A DNA stretch of 64,000 nt from Ectobius pallidus (lineage: Eukaryota; Arthropoda; Insecta; Blattodea; Ectobiidae), in the NCBI GenBank assembly GCA_964059195.1, contig CAXKWD010000004.1, forward strand, positions 116,329,938 to 116,393,937, given 5' to 3'. Both the position numbers and the translations under genes were made by a program. A model generated the notes under the pieces. The model saw nothing but the letters and a program-made list of their open reading frames with translations. It had not been told where the DNA came from and ran no database searches. Positions 10,149 through 21,511 of the stretch are shown here, piece after piece. Every line of letters begins with the position of its first letter. Positions within the stretch are counted from its first letter, which is position 1.

Positions 10149-10623
10149 CAGAATACACCATCTATTCCCATGTACATTTAAAAATTGTAAATAGAAAATA
10201 TAATTCCATCTATGAAAATTAAACATTCATGCAATAACTATCAATAAAGCCTCTCTTGCTCCAGCTCCGGATACATTTTTTTTTTTTTTCGAATATGATG
10301 GAAGTCGTGGTTGCCTTTTTTTTTTTACTTATTGATTCTGGATCTGAGAACCAAAGTAATAGGAAATGTAGTGTGTTAAAACGTAATGTTATGCGGAGAA
10401 TAGCAACCAGGATGGTTATTAAAAATGAAGTGTTTCTGAAAGACTGGAATGGGAGATGTTACAACAACATCAAGGAACAAGTACCAAGGGCGATAAATTG
10501 CAGGGGTTGGGGGAAGATAGTGCTAACCCACACAAACCTCATTTTAGATATTAGGCTACATTTTTAAAGTTTGTTAAATCTGCAAATCTTGTTTTTATCT
10601 TGTTGGTACATATTATGTTATTA

Positions 10624-10920
10624 GGGGTACGCCGTACGTAGTGGTTAAGGCGCTGCGCTACAAACCGGAAGTTCCCGGGTTCGTTCCCCGATGGGGTCAA
10701 TGGAGTTTTTCAATTGTCCTAATCCTTGTGGTGGCACTATGACCCTGGGGTCGACTGAACCTCTAACAGAAGTGAGTACCAGGAGCAATCCTGGGGGCAA
10801 AGGCGGCCGGTGCATAAGACCTTACAACATTCATGTGTCGATTCTCTAAAAATCTGGGAGCCTCAACATCCTGGAACCCTCTGGGCCTTCATGGCCTGTA
10901 ATAGGGAACACTTTACTTTT
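10624..10920 (+). mobile_element. tRNA-derived SINE, family A, near full-length copy
   Basis: The head has an A-box-like TACGTAGTGGTTAAG at 10635 and a B box GGGTTCGTTCC at 10677, the internal RNA polymerase III promoter of tRNA-derived SINEs. The body contains GTGGCACTATGACCCTGGGG and GAGTACCAGGAGCAA, and the 3' end reads GGGAACACTTTACTTTTT. Other copies lie at 4609, 9975 (minus) and 35821 (minus). It has no coding capacity; movement would depend on a partner LINE. Confidence 0.8.
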
Positions 10921-12144
10921 TTATGTTTTTAACAAGACTAATTGGCAGAATTAGTCTAGGCTCAGAAACACTGGAATAAATAGTGACTAAGAAAAATATA
11001 TAAATAGTGCAACAATTTCAACTTTACAAAAAGAGGGTAGCACTATCTTCCACCTACCCCTTCAATTGTGATTCTTATAATATAAAAGCGAAGAAAAGAT
11101 CGTAAAACATTTAACTTATCTTTTTTTTTAACTTGTAAGTAACGGAACCAACTTCCAGTAATTCACAAACAAATAAACGTCAAAGATAAATGTTATGATT
11201 ATTTATGCTCATAAAAAATTAAATGGTTTAGCATGTCACATTTCTATTCAGTGCCTTCCTAGGTTCGATCTCAGCATAACAGCAGAACTAAATAGTGTTT
11301 TTGCAAAGCAACCCTAAATCGCTGCCAGGTTTCTCTGGAGTAGTGGTGCACTACTTATTCCAAAAGGAGTGGGATTTGTTTGCCAAGCCTTTTCTCGGGA
11401 AGCTGGACTAAACCGGATTTTCGCGCATATCAAAAGTTTTGTAGGTTAGTATTGCTCGAAATTCGATTAGGTGAACACCGCAGCTCTAGAGGTTCTGGCA
11501 GCCTTACTCATGTTGATCAGTAAGTTGTAATGAAAGAAATACAACATATGCAGAATTTTGCGAAGAAATTGTAAAGGAATTTTTTTCAACTTCCTCTTCG
11601 TTTTGATACCCTACCTCTTTAAAGCCTCAATACCCAATAATTTTACCATAACTGGAGTTCATACCTTTTTAGTTAAATCATTGTTCAATTACCAAAATTG
11701 ATAATATTGATGGTTTGATTAGGCCGGATTATAACCTAAAGAATACGCTTTTAAAATTAATGTAGTTATAAGTTACTAGTTTCATCCTTTATAACATTAG
11801 AAAATAACTTGAAGTACGCGATTATGGTTATTTCACACATTTATATATAGTTCTACTTAGCATCCCTTAACTTCACCAAACACTGTTATATTTTATTATA
11901 AGGTTATTACTTGCAAATTCAGCTAGAATAGGGTTTATTTTGATCGTAATGTCTTCCTTTGCAGAGAGCCTTTCTATTCAGTATGCTTACAAAACAGTTT
12001 AAAGAAAAAATAGGCAAGAGTTTCATGTAAGTTAATATCCACCACTGAATAAACATTGTAACCTGTGGTTTAAGAGTATCTGGCAGGTTTTTATTTAGTA
12101 CATTGGTGATCATGTCATCTGGAAGAGAGAATGGAAAATAGGGA
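10921..12144. other. AT-rich non-coding stretch
   Basis: No feature recognised. The minus-strand frame at 11919-12113 continues the region downstream of the possible chemoreceptor fragment but shows no motif. Confidence 0.4.
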
Positions 12145-12402
12145 CTACTCCCAATCTTCTATGTGTATTCCATACACTGTAAGATGACAATTTTTAACTA
12201 GCCTTAAAGTAATCTGCAGTGAATTCATATATTTATTTATTCTATTCTTATTAATATAGGACACTTCTTGACCCTGATGGGACTCCAGCTCAAATCTAAT
12301 TGCAGCACCAACAATGATGCTCTGACCATCACATTGAATAGCTATTATGTTGACTCGCCTTACTGAATGAGCTTGCCAGGCAAAAGAAAAACAGAAAGGT
12401 TT
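12145..12402 (-). pseudogene. Possible gustatory-receptor-like exon fragment (weak)
   Basis: The minus-strand translation contains INKYMNSLQITLRL and NCHLTVYGIHIEDWE. The spacing of a SLQ-type motif and a hydrophobic-Tyr-Gly-Ile-x-Ile-Asp/Glu segment resembles the region near the last membrane segments of insect gustatory receptors. There is no TYxxxxxQF motif, no complete exon set, and stops follow soon after. It may equally be a chance open frame of 89 codons. Confidence 0.25.
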
Positions 12403-12559
12403 GAGTAAAAACATTACATAGGTGCAATTCTATTATGAACATAGCAGCAAATTGTCAATTTGTGTAAATGCGAAAACAACAGAATGAGTAAGACTCGATT
12501 TCCAAACTGTACATTATTAAATCATGTCTGCGAACAACGTAAAATATATGTAGCCAACA

Positions 12560-12862
12560 TCACATAATCAATATGAATTCTCTATTCATGTCCGTCGTAG
12601 CATTAACCAGAGACAACCCCATTATTCCCGCAGTAGAGAGTATGTTCATGCGATTAGCAACTCTGTGCCGCCTTGCTCAAGGGCTCTTTTCAAGATACAA
12701 ATACTTGATCAACTTTACACCATCACACAATTTGGCTTGCTCGTTTCTCATTGTCTCCATTGAATATGGGCGTAGAATCTTAAATACCAACTGTTGTGTG
12801 AGGTATGATACCAACATCCAATGGATATACCTCAAGGTGTTTGTGACCCACATTTCAGACAT
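12560..12862 (-). pseudogene. Possible upstream fragment of the same decayed receptor
   Basis: The minus-strand frame includes ETMRNEQAKLCDGVKLIKYLY, which loosely resembles the gustatory receptor loop with LCxxV..IN..Y. After a stop, an adjacent frame reads TELLIA, a possible continuation of a membrane segment. Order and strand agree with the fragment at 12145-12402. The call is based on pattern memory only, so confidence is low. Confidence 0.22.
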
Positions 12863-12899
12863 TGTTGGAACACTTCAGTTATCAGATTGCTTTTAGAGC

Positions 12900-13628
12900 T
12901 GCTTCTGAAAGACGTATTGTCCTATTCACTCGTAGTTTACAAACCTCCCCAGGATATGTAGTTATCTGAAGAGTAACAATTGCGAAACTAAAGTCCATGA
13001 AAAAAGTAGGATGACTTTTTGATTATGTTAAACAAGACTTGGGTGTGACTGTAATAATTACGATTAAACTAACATAGGAAAATAATTAGCTTCTTCACTA
13101 AGCATAGGAAGCCTTGAATAATTGTAGGAATGCAACATAAAAAAATATATGCTTACACTATTACTAGAGGAGTAACAATATAACTTCTGTTTTGTCAAAT
13201 GATAGTTAACTGTTTCATGTAATAGAAGGTCGGCCCTTGATTAGTAATGGATTAATAATAATAATTCCGGAACTGGACCTGCTAAGTGAGTAGAATTATT
13301 GGTATCACAGCTCAAACCAGACCTTGGGATGTCGAGTACCTGATCGTTTAGAAAGCTTTGTATCAAGTTCCTGAATAGGCTCCCAGAAGAAAATATATCG
13401 CCAGGTTGGCTTCCAAATATATTTCCTGAGTTTCTCCAAAGATAATCGCCGCCAATCTTTATGTGAAGAACGAGCTATTTTCCTAGTGATTACATAAATA
13501 CGAACGCGATTTATTAATGTGAGACCTTAAAACCTGGTTTGTAATTTTGGCTTCATGTATATCAGCCGTGTCAGATGATAAAGCTCAAGCTTTCGGCCAT
13601 CCTTAGCTACGTGGGTTTAATCAGGTTA
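12900..13628. other. Unassigned DNA before the Helitron array
   Basis: No coding motif or repeat match recognised. Confidence 0.4.
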
Positions 13629-14021
13629 TCTATATTAATAAAAGGAAGTGTCTGTCCTCCGTCTGTCCTTCTGTCTGTCCGCGATGCCCAGCGAAATCTA
13701 CTCAACGCAGAGATCTGAAATTTCATACATAGGCGGACTAAAGGGTCGGAATGTGCACCTCGAAGCCGGAATTTTAATTTTCGCTTTCCTTCGAGAGTTA
13801 TGAGTGAAAAACGGGCAGAAAACGTGTATTTATTGCGATTTCGAAGCATGAGTTTTCAGTAATACAAATCAATTACACTAGGCTTTGGCTATTTTTGTCA
13901 TTCCTTCGACATAAAAGCATCGCGATCTCTTGAATGTTGTAGCTCATGCTGGTCGATTCATTTGTTTTTAATGTCAAGGCACGCAAACATAATATGAAAT
14001 TTTCAAACTACACCGAAGAGG

Positions 14022-14075
<54 letters not shown>

Positions 14076-14300
14076 GGGATAATCAATATTAGCCTAAATA
14101 TGGTCAAACGTTGTTCGATTTGGACGAAACTCACTATACAGTGGTTTTCTGGGCCAAGGAACTCGAATCTGAGGTCGCTTTTACCAGGTGACGCTATCTA
14201 ATCGTGATATGTAGTCCACATGATTTAGGTGTTAATATAATGATTTAACTATTATGCTCTTAATTTTTAATTTTTGAAATAATTATCGCGGGCACATGCT
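13629..14300 (+). mobile_element. Helitron array, copy 1 (nearly complete)
   Basis: The 5' end is A|TCTATATTAATAAAAGG followed by GTCTGTCC repeats, the usual TC start after an A. The body has GATGCCCAGCGAAATCTACT and TTCGATTTGGACGAAACTCA. A (TTA)n tract at about 14023-14073 interrupts it. The 3' end reads TTATCGCGGGCACATGCT, lacking one arm of the terminal hairpin found in copy 4, and runs straight into copy 2. Non-coding. Confidence 0.85.
14022..14074. repeat. (TTA)n tract inside Helitron copy 1
   Basis: About 50 bases of ATT/TTA, absent from the other three copies, so it arose or expanded after this copy diverged. Confidence 0.95.
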
Positions 14301-14301
14301 A

Positions 14302-14904
14302 TCTTAAAATAATAAAAGGACGTGTTTGTCTGTCTGTCCACGATGCCCAGCGAAATCTACTGAACGCAGAGATCTGAAATTTTAAACATAGATGGGCTGA
14401 AAGGTGGGCGAATGCGCATCGAAGCCGGATTATTAATTTTAGCTTTCGTTCGCGAGTTGTGAGTGAAAAACTGGCAGAAAACGTGATTTTAGCGCTGTCG
14501 AAGCATCAGATTTCAGTAATACATTTCAATGTTAAATCAATTGCAGTTGGCTTTGGCTATTTTTGTCATACCGTGGTAATAAAAGAATTGCGATCGCTAG
14601 AATGTTGTAAGCCCACGCTGGTCGATTCATTTGTTTAGAATGTCAAGGCCCGTAGACATATGAAATTTTCAACCTACACGGAAGAGGATAATCAACATAG
14701 ACCTAAATATGGTAAAACATCGTTCGATTTGGACGAAGCTCACTATACAGGGATTTTCTGGGCCAAGGAACTCGAATCTGAGATCGCTTTTACCAGGCGA
14801 CGCTATCTAATCGTGACATGTAGTCCACGTGATTTAGGTGTTAATAAATATAATGATTTAACTATTATGCTCTTAATTTTTAATTCTTGAAATAATTATC
14901 GCGG
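14302..14904 (+). mobile_element. Helitron array, copy 2
   Basis: Starts TCTTAAAATAATAAAAGGAC immediately after copy 1. The body is the same through GAAATAATTATCGCGGGCG, where it switches at GCGATCGCT into the middle of copy 3. The switch point is a word present both at the hairpin (GGGCGA) and mid-element (GCGATCGCT), suggesting a deletion or template switch at short homology. The 76-codon open frame at 14660 is a by-product of the repeat. Confidence 0.8.
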
Positions 14905-15241
14905 GCGATCGCTTGATTTTGTAAGTCCATCCTGGACGATTCATTTGTTTAGAATATCAAGGCCCAAAGACATATGAAATTTTCAACCTACACGGAAGAG
15001 GGATAATCAATATAGGCCTAAATATGGTCAAACATTGTTCGATTTGGACGAAACTCACTGTACAGGGGTATTCTGGGCCGAGGAACTCGAATCTGAGATC
15101 GCTTTTACCAGGGGACGCTACCTAATCGTGGAATGCACTCCACGTGATTTAGGTGTTAACAATGATAATGATTTAACTATGCTCTTAATTTTTAGTTTTT
15201 AATTTTTGAAATAATTATCGCGGGGGAAGCCGCGGGCACAT
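14905..15241 (+). mobile_element. Helitron array, copy 3 (5'-truncated)
   Basis: Begins mid-element near CGATTCATTTGTTTAGAATATCAAGG-type sequence and runs to a 3' hairpin variant (CGCGGGGGAAGCCGCGGGCACATG). It lacks roughly the first 300 bases of a full copy, and the final CTAG is missing because copy 4 starts within it. Confidence 0.75.
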
Positions 15242-15849
15242 GGTGTTTGTCTTTCTGTCCACGATGCCCATCGAAATGTACTGAACGCAGAGATCTGAAT
15301 TTTTAAAGATAGATGGACTGAAAGGTGGGCGAATGCACCTCGAAGCCGAATTTTTAATTTTAGCTTTCGTTCGCGAGTTGTGAGTGAAAAACTGGCAGAA
15401 AACGTGATTTTAGCGCTGTCGAAGCATCAGATTTCAGTAATACATTTCAATGTCAAATCAATTGCAGTTGGCTTTGGCTATTTTTGTCATACCGTCGAAA
15501 TAAAAGCATCGCGATCGCTTGAATGTTGTAAGCCCACGCTCTTCGATTCATTTGTTTAGAATGTCAAGGCCCGTAGACATATGAAATTTTCAACCTACAC
15601 GGAAGAGGGATAATCAATATAGGCCTAAATATGGTCAAACATTGTTCGATTTGGACGAAACTCACTGTACAGGGGTATTCTGGGCCGAGGAACTCGAATC
15701 TGAGGTCGCTTTTACCAGGCGACGCTATCTAATCGTGGTATGTAGTCCACGTGATTTAGGTGTTAATAAATATAATGATTTAACTATGATGCTCTTAATT
15801 TTTAATTTTTGAAATAATTATCGCGGGCGAAGCCGCGGGCACATGCTAG
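15242..15849 (+). mobile_element. Helitron array, copy 4 with canonical 3' end
   Basis: Starts GGTGTTTGTCTTTCTGTCC, lacking about 20 bases of the 5' terminus. It ends with the hairpin CGCGG-GCGAAG-CCGCG, then GGCACATGCTAG, followed by T at 15850. A short GC hairpin a few bases before a CTRR end with a 3' T is the diagnostic Helitron terminus. TAGGCCTA occurs at 15620. Confidence 0.85.
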
Positions 15850-17007
15850 TAATGAAATATTTAGAATGACGCTGAATTTAATGGGCTTTGGCTTACTCTG
15901 ATTATTGGCTATGAAACAGTCAGTCAGAAGTAGTTAGTGCGATGCGTATGATTTAGTAATCTCTATTTTGAAGTTGGCAGATGCAGGTAAATACGATCGG
16001 ATGTATAGCCGTTGAACTGAGGTACTCCTTAAGAGTCCTTCATGGCACTCGTTCCATAAAGTGTACGTTGTATGCTGTCCAAATTAATGCTGAGTTTGTT
16101 TATTATTGCAAACTACAGATAAACTATAGTGATTCTATAAAAAATAGTTGATATCGAGATTACACCGGGAAAACATGTTTCACGTTGACGAGAAACCGAT
16201 ATGGAGTTTTCGGAATGATGCCCGTCTGTCCAGGCCAACTGTGGGTAAATAGTGCATTGTATTTAGTTATATTTTTGGATTATGATCTTTTTTGGGCAAT
16301 TATTGCACACCTCGAATTTGGTTTCTATTTATGAAGTATTAAAGTCAGTATTGATAAATACGCCTTTCAGAATTATAATTTAAATAAATTGCTCTAAACA
16401 TTTTTTTCAACAATTTTAATTTTAAGACTCCTAAGTTCACTTCTAAGTTCACGTATAAAACAGTTACAGGCTTATACATTTTTCTTCAAAAATTACTTAA
16501 AGGTGGTTTAATCGTGTCCATTTTCCATTTTTCTTGGCTATTTCAACTAGTAGATACATGAAAAGTTTGCGCAATAATGTCAAGACTGTAAACATTTTTA
16601 TCAAACACATTTCTTTAACCTTTTCACTTCTAATGACGTATGACTTCGAAGAAAACCGAAACATGGGACTGATAGAATGGTGTTTGTTGTAAAATGTGGG
16701 GGTGTATAACAGTGTGTTATATTTATTATTTATGAAAACCAGCTATTCAATTGGTATTTTTGTCATTGATATGGAACGTAACTTTACTCTTGATGATTGC
16801 TTATATAACCATACAAAGGGTTAAAGGGTTAAAAATTCACAATGTCTGGTACGGAGATAATTAAGTTATTGTGTCTTCAGTGCACACTATAGGACAATAT
16901 ACATTTAAAAACGCTGATATTTTGTTTATGAGGCAGCAGTAACAAGAAAGCTAGTACGAGTATTATTAACTGTTGTGAAATGCAATATACCCATGATGTA
17001 ATGCACT
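15850..17007. other. Unassigned DNA with one short repeat
   Basis: Only the small repeat at 16155-16230 (separate entry) is recognised. The rest is AT-rich without motifs. Confidence 0.4.
16155..16230 (+). repeat. Dispersed repeat H, short copy
   Basis: ACACCGGGAAAACATGTTTC, then AGAAACCGA and a short GTCTGTC run. The same order occurs at 40615-40770, where the CTGT run is much longer. It may be the end of a transposable element, but the class is unclear. Confidence 0.55.
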
Positions 17008-17390
17008 TTTTTGGCCCCCCTTCCACCCCCGGAGTACCTGAGCCATAGGCTATATCTCCGGTCCAACAACCGCTTTCGCATTTGTTCTAAGATCGACGTG
17101 TCGCCTTCTCTTGATCATAGAAGACAGGGAAAATGTTTGATGAATTGACTTTGGCATTTTATTCATTAAATTTTACTCTTATTCATTTGTCCGTTGTCAC
17201 GGGGGGGGGGCCCGATCTGGTATTCACCTTATAGAGTGAGGGAAATCCCGAAAACATTACTCAGATCGGTTGCTGCGAAGCTATCCCGCAGCTTCCGAGG
17301 CAAGTCTTGGGCAATCTGCCATATCCGTCTTGTTCGGTAAGGCCCCAGGGGATCTGAGCATTCCCCCAAAACTAAGAATAGGTTTCGAGA
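17008..17390 (+). repeat. Unclassified dispersed repeat G, second copy
   Basis: Matches 9308-9615 in order: GGCCCCCCTTCC, GGTCCAACAACCGCTTTCGC, CAGGGAAAATGTTTG, TATAGAGTGAGGGAAA and CTTGGGCAAT. A run of ten Gs lies at about 17201-17210. Divergence between copies is high, so it is an old family. Confidence 0.55.
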
Positions 17391-17924
17391 CTTACCATGT
17401 GCTTCTGTTTCCATAAACTACAGCACAAGTAACTCTTTCTGCAGGCTACACGCTGCATCTTTCCCTTTTCAGGCTACTATTCCACTACTACTGACCTGTT
17501 GGAATTCGCACCTGTAGCAAGCTGGTTTCTCTAATATCTCGAATGTCTCAGAAACATGAACCCAATAGAATAATGTTTTATGTAAAATGTGAAGATTTTT
17601 ATTCACGCATTATAGTTATCACTTACGGAACTGTCATTTTTGTCAATCGTACCAAAATAAATTGAATAATGTAGTCCTAACGCGTAGCCTATATGTGAGA
17701 ATGTTTGTGCAACATGAGAAATATACCTCCACTGCCTGTGTGGAACGTAGCTGCGCTTGCTACAGCAGTCACAGCTTCGATCTGCGCAGGTTTCTTTCTA
17801 ACTTGTAGGGCTATACTGCGTATTTTCAGGCTTCATGTCTCGCCTTTTCACTTATACCACTTCTGTTTTCTTGTAAACGTAGAAACCTGTGATAGGAAGA
17901 TATTACTCAGATACTAAATTTGCT
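17391..17924. other. Unassigned DNA
   Basis: The 70-codon plus frame at 17705 has one hydrophobic stretch but no recognisable family. Confidence 0.35.
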
Positions 17925-18024
17925 GTAATTGATGACGCAGTGGTCGGGTAGAAGGCCCAGTCCCTCCAGGGATGTAGCGCCATGGAGTTTAGTTTAGTTT
18001 AGTTTAGTTTAGTTTAGATTAGAT
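17925..18024 (+). mobile_element. SINE family B, 5'-truncated, with (TTTAG)n tail
   Basis: GACGCAGTGGTCGGGTAGAA, GTCCCTCCAGGGATGTAG and GGAGTTTAG lead into six TTTAG units. The same 3' part ends the full-length tRNA-headed copy at 50519-50850, and a decayed copy lies inverted at 6543-6665. Confidence 0.75.
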
Positions 18025-18044
18025 GTTTTTAGATGACTATTCTA

Positions 18045-18725
18045 TTCATACGAAGCTTGTTTGATATTGACAATAACTATTAGGAATGCCTAAGGATATC
18101 GACCAATCACGATTGTTTATGTTATAATATGTTTACAAAGATCGAAAGAATACAATTTTATCTGATAAAACGTCGGCTCGTTACTGAAACGTCAACATGG
18201 TGTGATAATACATATCTGAATTGCTGCTATGGAACAGGATAAAAACATAATTTTATACAACATAACTTATTTGGAAATTGAAACAATTTAGATGTGCATT
18301 GATCAAAAACACAGTTTCGATTTGGTGCAAGCCAGTTCGTGTGTTTTTATTATGTTCCGATTTTAACTCCTCTTATTTAGGTAAACTGTATCTCAAACGC
18401 ACTGCTTGTACTATTGGTTAGTAGCCTATCTACGAGTAGTAACTTATTCGTTAATCGATAATTTATCGATAATTATTCATTCATTCATGTACTATGCCGT
18501 GATCTGACAGTTGACCCAATGACGATTTGATAATAAACGACACAAGTAGCAATTTATTATTATTTATATAATCTGATATATTTTACTCATGGAATTGTCT
18601 TAATAAATCCCATTCCAGCACGTGCTTCACGCACACGAATGTATCCATAAACTCGTGATCTCTCTCGTGGGATTACCTATGAGAATCGGTTCACTTGTCA
18701 CGTGTCACGTATCGGTTTGCTGAAG
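18045..18725 (+). repeat. Dispersed repeat J, copy 1
   Basis: Shares many blocks in the same order with 51195-51810: TTTGATATTGAC, GACCAATCACGAT, TTTTATCTGATAAAA, GCTCGTTACTG, TTTATACAACATAAC, GATTTGGTGCAAGCCAGTTC and CTCGTGGGATTACCTA. About 650 bp, non-coding. Both copies lie downstream of a SINE family B tail. Confidence 0.7.
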
Positions 18726-18729
18726 GGAG

Positions 18730-21298
18730 AAGTCACCGACTTGCTGACAACCCCCTCAAATTCGTATTGCCTACGTAGTTTTGCTTTGTAGGCAAAATGC
18801 TGTCAAAAGTAGATACCATCTGTATAGAAATTAATTATCAATTCTTTCAAAGGAATGAGCAGTATAGAATGGAACGAAATTGAAGGGGTAGTCAGAGGTG
18901 AATATCACTGTGCTGTAATGTGTTCATCCAAATGAAGCGAGCTAATGGTAGGCCGGTCCATCATTAATAATGGATTTGGTGCGTTATTGAGTGGAAACGC
19001 GACAGATAAGAGTGTATTAGGGCGCCATTGTGCCAGCCGCCCCACAAGAAAAGATGTGATTCTCATAACACACTCCTGTTCATCATGAAAATATGATCCC
19101 TCGGCTCGAAATATTGTATGCTCCATTGTCATAGTGGGTGTGTTTAGCGTTACACGTTGAGTTGGGGATTTTTGCACATTACTCTACTAACGTATGATAT
19201 ACTCGATAGCATCAACATTCCTAATCCTCTTTAAACATTTACATTTACTTCTAGGTTAAATTCCTTACTTTTTAAACTAGTAATGCAAAACCTCTGAGTG
19301 GCATAAAGTAATACTAGAACTAAAATGGTTATAAACAACAATATATTAGTGCAAGTGATAACCTGGGATGTGACATACCAATAGAGAGATTTAGAAAGTA
19401 ACCTACAAAAATATAATAATACAGTAAGTCTAAGAGAAATCTATCGGTCCGCTGGGCGGGTGGCCTTGGACGGGGCGAGGTTTAAAACTTACTATTCTTT
19501 GCAATTTTGTAACATTTACAACTCGTATTGTTGATGTACATTTGTAAGTATTTCAAATAAGTAAAATTCTATGAGTCAAAGCAACTTCTTTTAAAATATA
19601 GGCCTACTCCTCAAATATTCTGTTGAAACTGCGTCATGAATTTCTTAAAAGCCGTTTTTATAGAATATGTACGTGTTTTTTTCGAATTATACAACATATT
19701 TTACGATAACTCCTTAGATTCTTTTAGGATTATTCTCATAGAATAACAAGTTGTACACAGGCTATGTATTACTTTAAGTCAGCAACACTGTATTTTGTTC
19801 TATTTTGGTGAGAACTTTCAGTTAATTCGAATCTAACCAAGCCACATGCTAGACACACAAATGTTTAGGACTAATGTAAGGGTCACCCCAAGTAGCTGAT
19901 AGAAATCTATTCATCTGGAAGAATCCAATCATTACTGTGAACTGCTCAGTCAAGGGGAGAAATCACCCCTTAAGTGAGTAGTTTCCAGCCATCCTACATT
20001 TTCTCTAAAGATCTGTTCACTGAACTGATGGTGTGGAAGCTCATAACTCAGAACTGAGATTTAGATTATTAAATTGATGGCGCAGGAGCAGTGAACATCA
20101 GAAAAATCAGAAAACATCATATAAACAGGCTCTAATCAGAAGTGGCTATCAACTGCTTAAATAACCAGAATCTATTAGCAGTGACTATTTAGCTCATACG
20201 TCTTTCGTAATGAGTCTGAAATCCATCACTCATAGGCCTTACTCACTCCTTTACCGAAATTTGCTTTATCACCTCCTACAAAGAAGATAAAGACACCTCT
20301 TTTCTTTATAATCTCGTCAGGTCGGAGTTTCTCTGGGCAGCGTCTTATTCATGCGTCATCAATGTCGCGGTACGTTAATATTTATTATGGAAATAAAAAA
20401 AGTTACGTATACATCTGTTCAGGAATCAGCATTATAATATTTTAATGTAAGTGTATTCCATAGTTCAGAAACGTTGGCATTTAATTATAATCACTTTCTG
20501 TAAATATTATAAAGACATAACATGAACAGCATTAATGAAATACCATATATGTGTCTGTATGCGTAATATCTTTCAAGAAACAGTCAGTAGTAGTTTGCAT
20601 AGCTAAAAAATACATTATCATAATTTTTTATGTAAAATATCTTATATAATTCAGAAAAGAACGCTGGAATAAATGAAACCATTGGGTAGACCACCAGGTG
20701 TACGATCGTGTTCAGACAAAACAGCTACATTGATTATAGGCCTATATCATGAATGTCTTTTAATAGTGTTGTCTCAACGGGAAATGCTAGTCAAATTAAA
20801 TTTAATGTATTTTTATTATTTATTAAATATTATTCGTTAAATATTCATTATGAATGCAGCTAGCCACTTTTAACTCCCCTGGATAAATTCACTCCTGTCA
20901 TCTGGTCACATGGTCAGTCTTTTGCAGCGATCAGTCAATTATTTCTACCTAAAACTACTCAGAAAGATGCTCAGTAGTCTGGACGAGTTCACTGTCGAAA
21001 TAATGAATTGGAAGGGGTTATGTTTCGTTCGTATGCCAGTCTTCAAAGGAGTCACATCGCGCTGAATAAGGTATATGGCTACGGCAGTTATGACTCGCGG
21101 GAGGAGAAGATTGCTTGCCTCGCTGAATTCAACTCCCACATCTGAATGCCCTTCCCTTCACATGCGTTTCACCAGGATCAGGAAGAAAATAATTACTGTG
21201 CACATCAATGTTACAAGCTGGTAATCCCAGGACCATAGTGTTACCATAATAGTTTTTCCAATTAAAATATCCCATTGTCTTCATCGAGAATCATATGA
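18730..21298. other. AT-rich non-coding stretch
   Basis: No repeat or gene recognised. Open frames at 18905 and 20945 (minus) show no motif. TAGGCCTA occurs at 19599 and 20737. Confidence 0.4.
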
Positions 21299-21476
21299 TT
21301 AAGCAAGAAGCACACTGTCTCCGTTCCGTTCAGTTACATCGACACTGTAAACAAATGTGTGACCGCCCACTGCTCTAGTTCCGCGCACTTTGGCATTTCA
21401 TTTGCTTACACTGTCGTCACAATATCCAAGGTGAACTGAACAGAACGGAACGGAGGCAGTCTGCTTCCTCCTTTAA
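21299..21476. mobile_element. MITE with TTAA flanks
   Basis: Inverted ends of about 35 bases share CTCCGTTCCGTTC and AGTTC-type words (left GCAAGAAGCACACTGTCTCC, right the inverse of AGGAAGCAGACTGCCTCC). TTAA sits at both borders (21299-21302 and 21473-21476). TTAA targets are used by piggyBac and some Kolobok elements, but the tips do not look like piggyBac CCC ends, so the family is left open. Confidence 0.65.
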
Positions 21477-21511
21477 CCTTTTCACTTGCTACTGTTGTTT
21501 AAAAGCAGAAA

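Noticed and set aside
14660..14890. 76-codon frame that could be a small protein
   Set aside because: It lies wholly in Helitron copy 2, and the corresponding frame is broken in the other copies.
13629..15849. Repeated array as a CRISPR-like locus
   Set aside because: Units are about 600 bp with no short regular repeats or spacers, and the ends are Helitron ends.
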